Of a DNA stretch of 64,000 bases, positions 26,611 through 36,926 are shown piece by piece. Location: NCBI GenBank assembly GCA_034509735.1, contig JACGWO010000004.1, forward strand, positions 11,513,395-11,577,394. Direction: 5' to 3'. The stretch is from Sesamum alatum (taxonomy: Eukaryota > Streptophyta > Magnoliopsida > Lamiales > Pedaliaceae). The number at the start of each line of letters is the position of its first letter. Positions within the stretch are counted from its first letter, which is position 1. The translations under genes were made by a program, and so were the position numbers. The notes under the pieces are model-generated. The model made no database searches, had not been told where the DNA came from, and saw nothing but the letters and a program-made list of their open reading frames with translations.

Positions 26611-28603
26611 TGTTAGAATAGGTGACCATGTAAGCCAATTTTGGCGGGTATATGTAACCTATGTCTAGACAATTATAGGTGTTTGATAAATCATTAATGA
26701 ATAAAGAAGTGAATTTCATCTGGCATTACTTTGTTTGTGTTCACTTATATCTGTTTTCTATATCTGTTCACTACGCAAACAAAGCCCACGGACTGAGAAT
26801 CAATTTCGGGACTGGGACTACGCTTGGAGGTAGGTCCATGGAATCAGTCTTCCCGAATCAGTCCGGAAATCTCCAAGTCAAGGAATCCCGAAAATGGGTA
26901 CCGGGATTCCATTTGAGACTTGCACTAAGCACCTGCTGTCGTGTTTCATCGACGGGTGACGAGGGTCGTCTAAGCAGTGTTAGTGGGTTAGCATGCTAGG
27001 ACGCAGCTGACTGAGGTGACTCGCGGGAACCGTCTTACGGAGGACCTTGAGTATGGTCAGCAAGGTATGACGTGTATTCCCGGTTCCAACGGTACAGGTC
27101 AAGTCCTTTGACTTGAGGAATTGCTGAGTTTACCTGTACATCAGGGCTGTATCTTAGGTATGGTGAGAGATTGCCAGAATTCTCTTTGGTAGTCATAAGC
27201 CATGTCTAGTGCAGTTCTGGTGTGCAAAGTGACAGTAGTTTCCAAGAAAGGATCTGTCTCTTGTCAATAGGTTTTGGCAGTTGAGTCTCATATATACTCT
27301 AGGTCTTGTCCCTAAAACTGTGGCCACAGTGACTGAACAGAAGGGAAGGATTCCCTTGCGGCGTTTAGTGAGGACAGACCAACACTTAGGTCCAAAATGG
27401 GTACCTGCATTTTCCGTGCCCTAGACTCTAAGTGATGAGACCGAAGACAGAAGGACAAGTGTACTGTTAGAGCCTAAATGTTCATCCCTGAATATTTCAC
27501 CTAGTCTCTAGTGCCATGGACCGTTGCTAGATGGCCACCCATGGTAACGGAAGGATTCTAGGAATCCGACCAAGTCTAGCTGAAAGGTGAACCTAAAGAG
27601 TCACACACTATCCACACACATTTAGATATTTAATTAGGAATTAAATATTGGAGTGAAGGAATGATTAAATTGGATTTAATCGGGTCCTCTATTTTTTTTC
27701 TTGGAGAAATAATTCCTTTTATTAGATATAAGGAATTAAATTGATAAATTAGATTTATCAAAGGGATTTATTTAATGGGCTTAAATAATATTTATATTTA
27801 TTTTAGCCTCTTGGAAATATTTAAATAGGTTTTAAATATTCCATTAAATTAAATTAAATCAACGGTTGAGATCAATGGGAGAGATGGATGGCTAGGATTG
27901 TTTTGACTAGGTCAAAACACTACTTTGACTAGGACTTTTGACTAGGACTTTGACTAGGTCAAAATCCTAGTCAAATTAGAGTTCTTAAAAGAGGATTAAA
28001 CTCCTCTTCTATATAAACCCCTAGCATCCTACAAGTTGAAGTATGATGAAATTCCAACACACACAACACACACACACACAACTCGGCTCTCTCTCCCTCT
28101 ATCTCGTCCGCCCTCTCTCTCTCACACACTCCAAAGAAAATTATTTTCTTTGTTCTCTTGTTCTTGGAACATTAGAACTTGATGAATCAATACCGTTAAT
28201 TCATAACGTGTCGTTGATTCATCCACTCCAAAAATATAAACTTGTTAGTTGCTAGCACGACGTGCAAGATACGTGGGTGGATCGTGTGTCACGATTTGGA
28301 GGGTCTCAAGAACGAGATCTTGGTGCAAAACGGGGAACAACGCGTGTAGCCGTTGAAGACGAAAACGACAACGGGTAGGTCTCGTTTATGATTTTCGTCC
28401 CTTTTAATCTTCAACCCTATGGCCTCCATGATTCCTTTATGTTTTATTATTCATGAGATACACCGAACACCCGGGAATTTCAAAGGCACACCCTTTGAAA
28501 CGTGTTCTTGAATTTAAAGCATGTTTAAATTCTGCATTTATTTTTTAATTATACCGCGCTTCCGCATTCGCGCTTTTCCCGGGACGATCCACAATTCCTT
28601 TCA
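26611..28603 (+). repeat. B1 5' LTR
   Basis: 1993 bp, from TGTTAGAATAGG to CCTTTCA. In order it contains the ACTGTGGCCACAGT palindrome (27317-27330), a 37-bp conserved block (27514-27550), a W-box cluster (27903-27974), a TATA box (28010-28017), and a CA/CT-rich stretch (28061-28120) at the presumed start of R. Confidence 0.95.
27903..28017 (+). promoter_or_regulatory. Family B LTR promoter: W-box cluster and TATA
   Basis: Seven TTGAC[C/T] cores lie in 72 bp (forward at 27903, 27925, 27938, 27950; reverse ending near 27915, 27962, 27974). Two are arranged as the inverted repeat TTGACTAGGTCAA. TATATAAA follows 36 bp later at 28010. TTGAC[C/T] is the binding core of WRKY factors; regulation by WRKY is inferred. 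Confidence 0.65.
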
Positions 28604-28604
28604 G

Positions 28605-28616
28605 TGGTATCAGAGC
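28605..28616 (+). other. B1 primer-binding site
   Basis: TGGTATCAGAGC, one base after the LTR, complementary to initiator tRNA-Met. Confidence 0.95.
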
Positions 28617-28814
28617 CCGGTTCGGTGTATAGGCCTAGGGTTTATGTGCGTTTTAAGCATGAAACGTGTTTTGAGCATGTTTTAATTGAATCTTGATTTT
28701 CTTGATTATTAAAGCATGTTGTTTTATTGCTTTTAATTCGTGTGAAATTCTGAATATTGGTATTTTTCTGTTTTTCTTGGGAAACGGGGAAAATTGAACT
28801 GAAAACGAGAAACG

Positions 28815-29336
28815 CCACAGCCGGCCTGCCGGGAAGGCTGGCCGCGCGCAGCCGAGCGCTGCCGGCAGGGCAGAGGCGCGCAGGCAAGGGTAGCCTGCGC
28901 GCGCCCGCCCAGCCGGTCGCGCAGGGGCAGCGCGCAGCCAGGATGGCTGCGCGCGGGCGCGCGCGCAAGGGGGCGCCTCCAGCCGCGCGCGCGGGCAGAC
29001 AAGGGTGTCTGCGCGCGGACGGCACCAGGCGCGCAAGGCTGTCGGGCGGAGAGCCCGCGCGCGGACGGCACCAGGCGCGCTGCCAGGCGCGCGCGCGCCC
29101 GGCGGGCGTGCCCAGTGCGCGTCTGCGCGCGCGCGCACTGCGCACAGCGCAGGCACGCGGCTGGCAACCAGCAGGCCGGCGCGCGCGAGGCAGAGGAGCC
29201 TGCGCGCGCGACGGCCTGCCGGAACACCAGGCCAGGCAGTGCCTGCGCGCGCGCAGGGGCGGCAGGCTGGGCTTGCTGCCCTGCGCGCACGGCCGGCCGG
29301 CTGCTGCCGGTGGCGGCGGCCGGCGGCTGCTGCAGC
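28815..29336 (+). repeat. GC-rich hairpin array in B1 leader
   Basis: About 520 bp dominated by GCGCGC, in an otherwise AT-rich element. Clear hairpins are 28876-28902 (10-bp stem GCGCGCAGGC, loop AAGGGTA), 28930-28954 (11-bp stem, loop GGA), 28995-29012 (7-bp stem, loop AGGG) and 29113-29140 (9-bp stem). The homologous B2 hairpins keep pairing despite base changes. Function is unknown; packaging or translation control are guesses. Confidence 0.7.
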
Positions 29337-30397
29337 TAGGGTTTTTTTGAAACCCTAGTATTATTTTATTTTTATTTACTTTTCAGTTTTAATTTTGAAT
29401 TAATTCTGAAAATTCATTTTTTGGGTTCAATTTTGCCTAAATTCCTAAAGACATTATTTTAGGAGTAAAATAAATTGGATTTGGAATCCCGGGGTTATTT
29501 TACTTAAAATAATGAGGAAAGGTTTTCCTAAAACGAGAAAAAAAATATTATTACCAATATTTGTGTTTTATTTTTCACACGTTGCGCACATGATCCTTTA
29601 TTTCTGTTTTGGATTATTATGATTGGAAATCATGAATTATTGGTATATTGTAATTATGTGATTGGATCATGTGATTATGTGTGTTGGATGGAAATGGATG
29701 ATCACGAGCCCTAGACCGGATGTATGGTTTAATTTTCTGTTGGGCCTGTGTGCCTCTTTAACTGCTTTCTCCTTCTCTCTTTCTAGTTGCCTTGGAATAA
29801 TAAGGCTTTCTACCTCCCTCCTTATGTACTCCCCCCGGGTTTTCGCTGGGGTTTCTATTTTTATAATGTAATGAGAGTAGACTAGGAGTGAGGTTTCCGT
29901 TTTTGTAATTGGTGGAGTAGAAGGAAGGACCACATGGAGAGCCCAGACCGGAGGTCCCTTGGCGTTTTCCATGAAGTGAAGAAAGAGGAAAAGAGACCAA
30001 GGCCCATCAGCATGATGATTGGGTTACTATTATTGTAATAGTATAGGACCAACCCTAGATTGACCATAGATCCACTGCGGGCTCAGTGGGTCGCATAGGA
30101 TTTGGGCTCGTGATCATCCAACAGGGGCGTGCTAGGCTTTAATTTTGCATGTGGTTATTATGATGGATGAATGACTTTTATTTATCATATAACTGCTATG
30201 GATGGATTTTATTTATGCATTATGGATGAATGTATGGATATATTATGAGATCTCGGTCATTCACTACTCTCACATTGGTTGGACCAATGTTGAAATATTA
30301 GACCCTAAATAAAATGGACATGAACTCTAGGAGTTCGTCCATGCCTTCCAAATCCGTGGCACAGTGAGGAAGCTGTTTTAGGTCAATAGCGTGGTCT

Positions 30398-30762
30398 CAC
30401 GAGTCGTGGCACGTTATTGTACTTAAAAGAAGCTGCACTATGTCATGAACGAAAAAATGGGCTGCTGTTACCCTGTCTCACGAGTCGTGGAGGGTACCAG
30501 TGGGTCTGTGGCTCGGTCGATTGGGTCGGGTCTAACGCCCAATTAGCATGATTCGCTTGGAGTCCTCGGGATCATGCGAAAGGGTGAGGCAATAATCTTG
30601 GGAATCTCGTGGAACGAGAATGGTATGGAATACCTCCCACAGGATCTTTTCCATGCGAATCGTAAAAGCGGGGTATGGGAAAAATCGCTGTGGATCCCAA
30701 GCCCACTAGGAAAGGATTTCCCGAAAATCACGTTTGAGAGTACCGTGTTTTCGTATAAATAG
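30398..30762 (+). promoter_or_regulatory. Promoter-like module before B1 gag
   Basis: CACGAGTCGTG palindromes at 30398-30408 and 30479-30489, and TATAAATAG at 30754-30762, 114 bp before the gag ATG at 30868. Confidence 0.45.
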
Positions 30763-30867
30763 TGGGAGGATTAAATGACTAAAGACCAAGCATTTAATTA
30801 TTTTTATCAAACCACCGTCTTTACTTTCTGCTGATCGCGCGTTGTTTTTCTACATATAGATTTTAAA

Positions 30868-33258
30868 ATGTCTAAGAACCCACTTTCCACCATTCTTGAG
30901 ACAAACAAATTCAATGGAACAAATTACAACGACTGGTTTGCGCAATCTCAGGATAGTCCTAGATTACGAGAACCAAGGCTACGTCATGGACGAGCCTCTC
31001 CCTAGGACCTTGCCGGAAGGATCCACGCCAGAAGAACGTGAGACGTTCGAGACTTGGCATAAGGATAACCGGAAGGTCCGTAGCGTCATACTTGCTTCGA
31101 TGACCAATGAGATTCAGAAGCAATATGAAAGGCTAGACGATGTCCCTTCCATTATGGCTCGCCTTAAGGATTGCTATGCAGTCCCGGACCGGCATACTAG
31201 GTATGTCGCGACCAAGGCGTTCTTTGGAACTAAAATGACAGAAGGATCCTCTGTACAAGAGCATGGGGTTAAAATGCTTACCCTAGTGGAAAAGCTCGAG
31301 GACCTAAAGGCAGGTCTCGATAACGAAACGTACATAGATGTGATCCTTCAGTCACTCCCACCCTCCTTCGACCAATTTATCATCAACTATAACATGAATA
31401 CACTTGAAAAGGGCATTCATGAGTTGATCAATATGTTGGTGCAATACGAGGCAACGACTAAGAAGTCCACGCCTTCGGTATTGTTTGGAGGTGCTTCAAC
31501 TTCCAAAACGAAAGGCAAGGGTGCCGGACGTTGGAAAGGAAGAAGGGGAAGGGAAAAGCCGTCATAGCAGCTACGAACACTCAGAGTGTTTCCCATTGCC
31601 AAAGAGGGGAAAGGCAAAGGAAAGGGAAAGGTTGTTTCCAAGCAACAGTCAAAGGCATATGACATATGTATCAACTGCCGTGAGAAAGGGCATTGGAAGA
31701 GAGAGTGCCCCAAACTCTTCTCAAACCAAGGTATATATGTGATTGAGGTTAATATGGTCACTAATTCTGCCTCTTGGGTATTGGATACCGGCTGTGGAGC
31801 TCACATTTGCAATGATTTGCAGGTGCTGAAAAGAAGCAGAAAACTAAGTAGCGGGGACATGATCCTAAAGCTTGGAAATGGCAAGGCCATCTCGGCAGAA
31901 GCAGTAGGATCCGCCACTTTAGTGATTAGTGATACCATTAGCATAGAATTAGAGCAGGTTTATTTTGTACCTAGTATGATTAAGAACATCATTTCCATTC
32001 CATTGTTGGACAATAGTGGTTATGAGTTCAGAATCAATAAAAATTGCTTTTATTTGATGAGGTGTGGAATTGCTCATCTACTTGGTACATTGCACAACGG
32101 GCTCTATATCTTGCAACAAACGAATTTCGTTCTTAACGCTCAACACAAACGGAAATTAGATAATAACGGGAACGCACGTCTGTGGCACGCTAGGCTAGGT
32201 CACATATCCCAAGATAGGATGAAAAGGTTGGTGGACTCAAAGAACCTAGAGGTTGGGGACTTGAGTGATCTACCAACTTGTGAATCTTGTCTAAGAGGGA
32301 AAATGACCAAGAAGCCCTTTGTAGGACAAAGTAGGCTTGCCACAGGTCTATTGGACTTGGTCCATACAGACGTATGTGGACCACTAAGGACGCAGGCCCG
32401 AGGTGGGTTCTCCTACTTCATAACCTTCACCGATGACCATTCACGGTACGGTTATGTTTACCTGATGAGGTACAAGTCTGAAGCTCTTGAGAGGTTTAAA
32501 GAATTCAGGCTTGAAGTGGAGAACCAGACCAACTGCAAAATTAAAGTCCTACGGTCAGACCGAGGCGGTGAATACCTTAGTGCCGAATTCCTAAATTATC
32601 TAAAAGAAAATGGTATAATATCGGAATGGACACCTCCCGGAACCCCACAGTTAAATGGCGTCTCTGAAAGGAGGAACCGAACCCTGTTGGACATGGTTCG
32701 GTCCATGATGAGTTTTACCAAATTGCCCTTATCGTTTTGGGGTTATGCTTTAGAAACGGCAGCCAAGTTGTTGAATTTGGCGCCTACCAGTGCATTGACC
32801 CAAACACCATATGAGATATGGCACGGCAAGCCTGCGTCCTACAACTACTTGAAAGTGTGGGGTAGCCCCGCATACGTCAAGAGGTTAGTGGGAGATAAGC
32901 TAGAATCCAGGTCTAGCCTATGCAGGTTCGTTGGATATCCTAGAGAAACTGCGGGTTATTACTTTTATGACCCTTTGGAACAAAAGGTATTTGTTTCAAG
33001 GAATGCAGTATTCTTGGAGCAAGGCTTCCCGGAGGATATCCAACCTGATGAGCTGATCCTTGAGGAATCAAGTGATGGAACTCAGCCATCAGAAATAGCC
33101 GTGGAAACCTCACCAAGAGGATTTAGGATTAACGCACGGAGGGCTGACCAACCTAGAGAAGTCCAACATGCTAGGCATGAAGGACAACCTCAAGAAAGGC
33201 CAGTCCCCGGCCCCTGAACCGCCGGCTCCGATACAGTCAGCGCCCACAGTCACCACTG
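30868..33258 (+). pseudogene. B1 gag-protease-integrase, frameshifted
   Basis: The gag ATG at 30868 is followed by a shift at a T run (30937-30939, three versus two in B2), then by shifts at 31535-31537 (A3 versus A4) and 31589-31591 (T3 versus T2). From 31586 a 543-codon frame carries the knuckle CINCREKGHWKRECP, protease LDTGCGA, the HHCC-type GAG-pre-integrase (LWHARLGH...CESC), integrase D (HTDVCG), D (SDRGGEY) and E (NGVSERRNRT), and the integrase C-terminal region. It ends by another 1-bp shift near 33204, just before the solo LTR. Enzymatic residues are intact, so loss of frame is recent or partly artefactual. Confidence 0.92.
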
Positions 33259-35238
33259 TGAAAGGAATTGTGGATCGTCCCGGGAAAAGCGCGAATGCGG
33301 AAGCGCGGTATAATTAAAAATAAATGCGAAGTTTAAACATGCTTTAAATTAAAGAACACGTTTCAAAGGGTGTGCCTTTGAAATTCCCGGGTGTTCGGTG
33401 TATCTCATGAATAAATCACATATAACATATCATGGAGGCCATAGGGTAGAAAATTAAAAGGGACGAAAATCATAAACGAGACCTACCCGTTGTCGTTTTC
33501 GTCTTCAACGGCTACACGCGTTGTTCCCCGTTTTGCACCAAGATCTCGTCTTTGAGACCCTCTAAATCGTGACACACGATCCACCCACGTATCTTGCACG
33601 TCGTGCTAGCAACGAACAAGTTAATATGTTGGAGTGGATGAATCAACAACACGTTATGAATTAACGGTATTGATTCATCAAGTTCTAATGTTCCAAGAAC
33701 AAGAGAACAAAGAAAATAATTTCTTGGAGTGTGAGAGAGAGAGAGAGGGCGGACGAGATGGAGGGAGAGAGAGCCGAGTGTGTGTGTGTGTTGTGTGTGT
33801 TGGAATTTCATCATCCTTCAACTTGTAGGATGCTAGGGGTTTATATAGAAGAGGAGTTTTAATCCTCTTTAAACTCCTCTTTTAAGAACTCTAATTTGAC
33901 TAGGATTTTGACCTAGTCAAAGTCCTAGTCAAAGTAGTGTTTTGACCTAGTCAAAACAATCCTAGCCATCCATCTCTCCCATTGATCTCAACCGTTGATT
34001 TAATTTAATTTAATGGAATATTTAAAACCTATTTAAATATTTCCAAGAGGCTAAAATAAATATAAATATTATTTAAGCCCATTAAATAAATCCTTTTGAT
34101 AAATCTAATTTATCAATTTAATTCCTTATATCTAATAGAAGGAATTATTTCTCCAAGAAAAATAAAGGACCCGATTAAATCCAATTTAATCATTCCTTCA
34201 CTCCAATATTTAATTCTTAATTAAATATCTAAATGTGTGTGGATAGTGTGTGACTCTTTAGGTTCACCTTTCAGCTAGACTTGGTCGGATTCCTAGAATC
34301 CTTCCGTTACCATGGGTGGCCATCTAGCAACGGTCCATGGCACTAGAGATTAGGTGAAATATTCAGGGATGAACATTTAGGCTCTAACAGTACACTTGTC
34401 CTTCTGTCTTCGGTCTCATCACTTAGAGTCTAGGGCACGGAAAATGCAGGTACCCATTTTGGACCTAAAGTGTCGGTCTGTCCTCACTAAACGCCGCAAG
34501 GGAATCCTTCCCTTCTGTTCAGTCACTGTGGCCACAGTTTTAGGGACAAGACCTAGAGTATACATGAGACTCAACTGCCAAAAACCTATTGACAGGAGAC
34601 AGATCCTTTCTTGGAAACTCCTGTCACTTTGCACACCAGAACTGCACTAGACATGGCTTATGACTACCAAAGAGAATTCTGGCAATCTCTCACCATATCT
34701 AAGATACAGCCCTGATGTACAGGTAAACTTAGCAATTCCTCAAGTCAAAGGACTTGACCTGTACCGTTGGAACCGGGAATACACGTCATACCTTGCTGAC
34801 CATACTCAAGGTCCTCCGTAAGACGGTTCCCGCGAGTCACCTCAGTCAGCTGCGTCCTCGCATGCTAACCCACTAACACTGCTTAGACGACCCTCGTCAC
34901 CCGTCGATGAAACACGACAGCAGGTGCTTAGTGCAAGTCTCAAATGGAATCCCGGTACCCATTTTCGGGATTCCTTGACTTGGAGATTTCCGGACTGATT
35001 CGGGAAGACTGATTCCATGGACCTACCTCCAAGCGTAGTCCCAGTCCCCGAAATTGATTCTCAGTCCGTGGGCTTTGTTTGCGTAGTGAACAGATATAGA
35101 AAAGTGAACACAAACAAAGTAATGCCAAATGAAATTCACTTCTTTATTCATCAATGATTTATCAAACAACCCATAATTGTCTAGACATAGGTTACATATA
35201 CCCGCCAAAATTGACTTACATGGTCACCTATTCTAACA
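33259..35238 (-). mobile_element. Family B solo LTR inside B1
   Basis: 1980 bp, TG...CA on the minus strand (5' end at 35238), flanked by the perfect duplication CACTG (33254-33258 and 35239-35243). No internal sequence remains, so a full element inserted and was reduced by LTR-LTR recombination. It separates B1 integrase from RT. It carries the family B TATA (33840-33847, reverse) and W-box cluster (about 33897-33958, reverse). Confidence 0.95.
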
Positions 35239-35243
35239 CACTG

Positions 35244-36910
35244 ACGTTCCCGTCCTCCGTAGGTCCACTAGAGAATCCAGACCTTCAGTGAGATATGGGT
35301 TTCTAGGTGTGACCGACCTTCTGGATAACGATCCTAAGACATACGGGGAAGCGATGTCTGACATCGAATCCGGGAAATGGCTTGAGGCCATAAAGACCGA
35401 AATGGACTCCATGAGCGAGAACCAAGTTTGGAGACTTGTAGATCCACCGAAAGGTGTTAAGCCAGTGGGCTGTAAGTGGGTCTACAAGTGCAAACTCGGC
35501 GTTGATGGAGAAGTCACAACCTTTAAGGCTAGGCTTTGTAGCCAAGGGATACACTCAACGACCTGGGGTCGATTTTGAGGATACCTACTCGCCAGTAGCC
35601 ATGGCTAAGTCCATTCGGATCCTGCTTGCCATAGCAGCATGGTATGACTATGAAAATATGGCAGATGGACGTGAAAACGGCCTTCCTCAACGGTTTCGTT
35701 GAAGAAGAGATCTATATGGATCAGCCGGAGGGTTTCACGGTCACTGGAGAAGAATAGAAGGTCTGTCGTCTCCAGAAGTCCATCTATGGCCTCAAACAAG
35801 CATCCCGAAGTTGGAACATTCGATTTGATGAAGTAATATGGGGATATGACTTCATCAAAAATGAATCCGACCCTTGTGTTTACAAGAAGGTCAGTGGGAG
35901 CTCTATAGTGTTCCTAGTGCTTTACGTGGATGACATTCTGCTCATTGGTAATGACGTCAGAATGTTAGGAAACACGAAAGCATGGCTGTCAACCAAGTTT
36001 TCCATGAAGGACTTGGGTGAAGCCTCCTACATCCTAGGCATCCAGATTGTCAGGGACAGATCTAAAAGGATGTTAGGGCTCACCCAAAACTCGTATATGG
36101 AGAAAGTCCTAAAGAGATATCGAATGGACAACTCCAAACGAGGATTCCTTCCAATGAGGCATGGGATCAAGTTATCCAAGAAACAGTCCCCGCAGACTGA
36201 TGAGGAACTTGAAAAGATGAAAGTCATCCCCTATGCTTCTGCCGTAGGCAGCATCCAATATGCGGTCCATTGCACCAGGCCTGACATTGCATACGCTTTG
36301 AGCGTGACAAGCAGATATCAGTCCTGTGCAGGAGAGGCACATTGGAATGCCGTTAAGGGCATCCTTAAGTACCTTAGGAGGACTAAGGAAATGTTCTTGG
36401 TCTATGGCAATGGAGAACTAATTCTGGAAGGCTTTAGCGACGCTAGGTTCCAGTCTGATGACGATGATGCCAAGTCTCAATCGGGGTATGTATTCAAACT
36501 CAACGGAGGAGTAGTGGCTTGGAAAAGTTCCAAGCAAGCAACCACTGCTGACTCCACCACTGAGGCTGAATACATAGCAGCTTCAGAAGCTGCTAAGGAA
36601 GCGGTTTGGATGAGAAACTACATCCAAGAGTTGGGTGTGGTGCCTAGCATCGCCGAGCCTGTTGTCATCCTCTGTGATAACAACGGTGCAATAGCGCAAG
36701 CAAAGGAACCGAGATCTCATCACCGTTCCAAACACATTCTTAGACGCTACCATCTTTCTTAGAGAAATGGTAGGAAGAGGTGACGTTCGGATGGACCGAG
36801 TCAACTCAGCAGACAACACAGCAGACCCGCTGACAAAGCCTATGTCGCAGAGTGCTCATACGCAACATCTTGAGAAGATGGGGATTAGGCATATGGGTGA
36901 TTGGCTTTAA
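35244..36910 (+). pseudogene. B1 RT and RNase H, frameshifted
   Basis: This continues the polyprotein after the solo LTR. The linker and RT N-terminal part (35288-35578) are broken at a T run (35535-35537) and an A run (35653-35656), with a nonsense TAG at 35755-35757 where B2 has CAG. The frame 35908-36762 then encodes RT from LYVDDILLIGND through to RNase H (FSDA, TTEAEYIA, CDNNGA), and is shifted again at 36755-36757. The ancestral end GDWL and stop TAA are at 36908-36910, followed by the polypurine tract to 36926. Confidence 0.92.
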
Positions 36911-36926
36911 AGGTCAAGTGGGAGAT

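Larger units (their letters stand above)
28617..30867 (+). other. B1 leader
   Basis: A long untranslated leader with three parts: an AT-rich start, a GC-rich hairpin array (about 28815-29336), and about 1.5 kb containing the palindrome/TATA module before gag. The long open frames over the GC-rich part, on both strands, are composition artefacts because GC-rich DNA lacks stop codons. Confidence 0.85.

Noticed and set aside
28642..29358. Overlapping open frames up to 197 codons on both strands
   Set aside because: They lie exactly on the GC-rich hairpin block, are Ala/Arg/Pro-only, occur in several frames of both strands, and match no domain. GC-rich DNA lacks stop codons, so these are artefacts.
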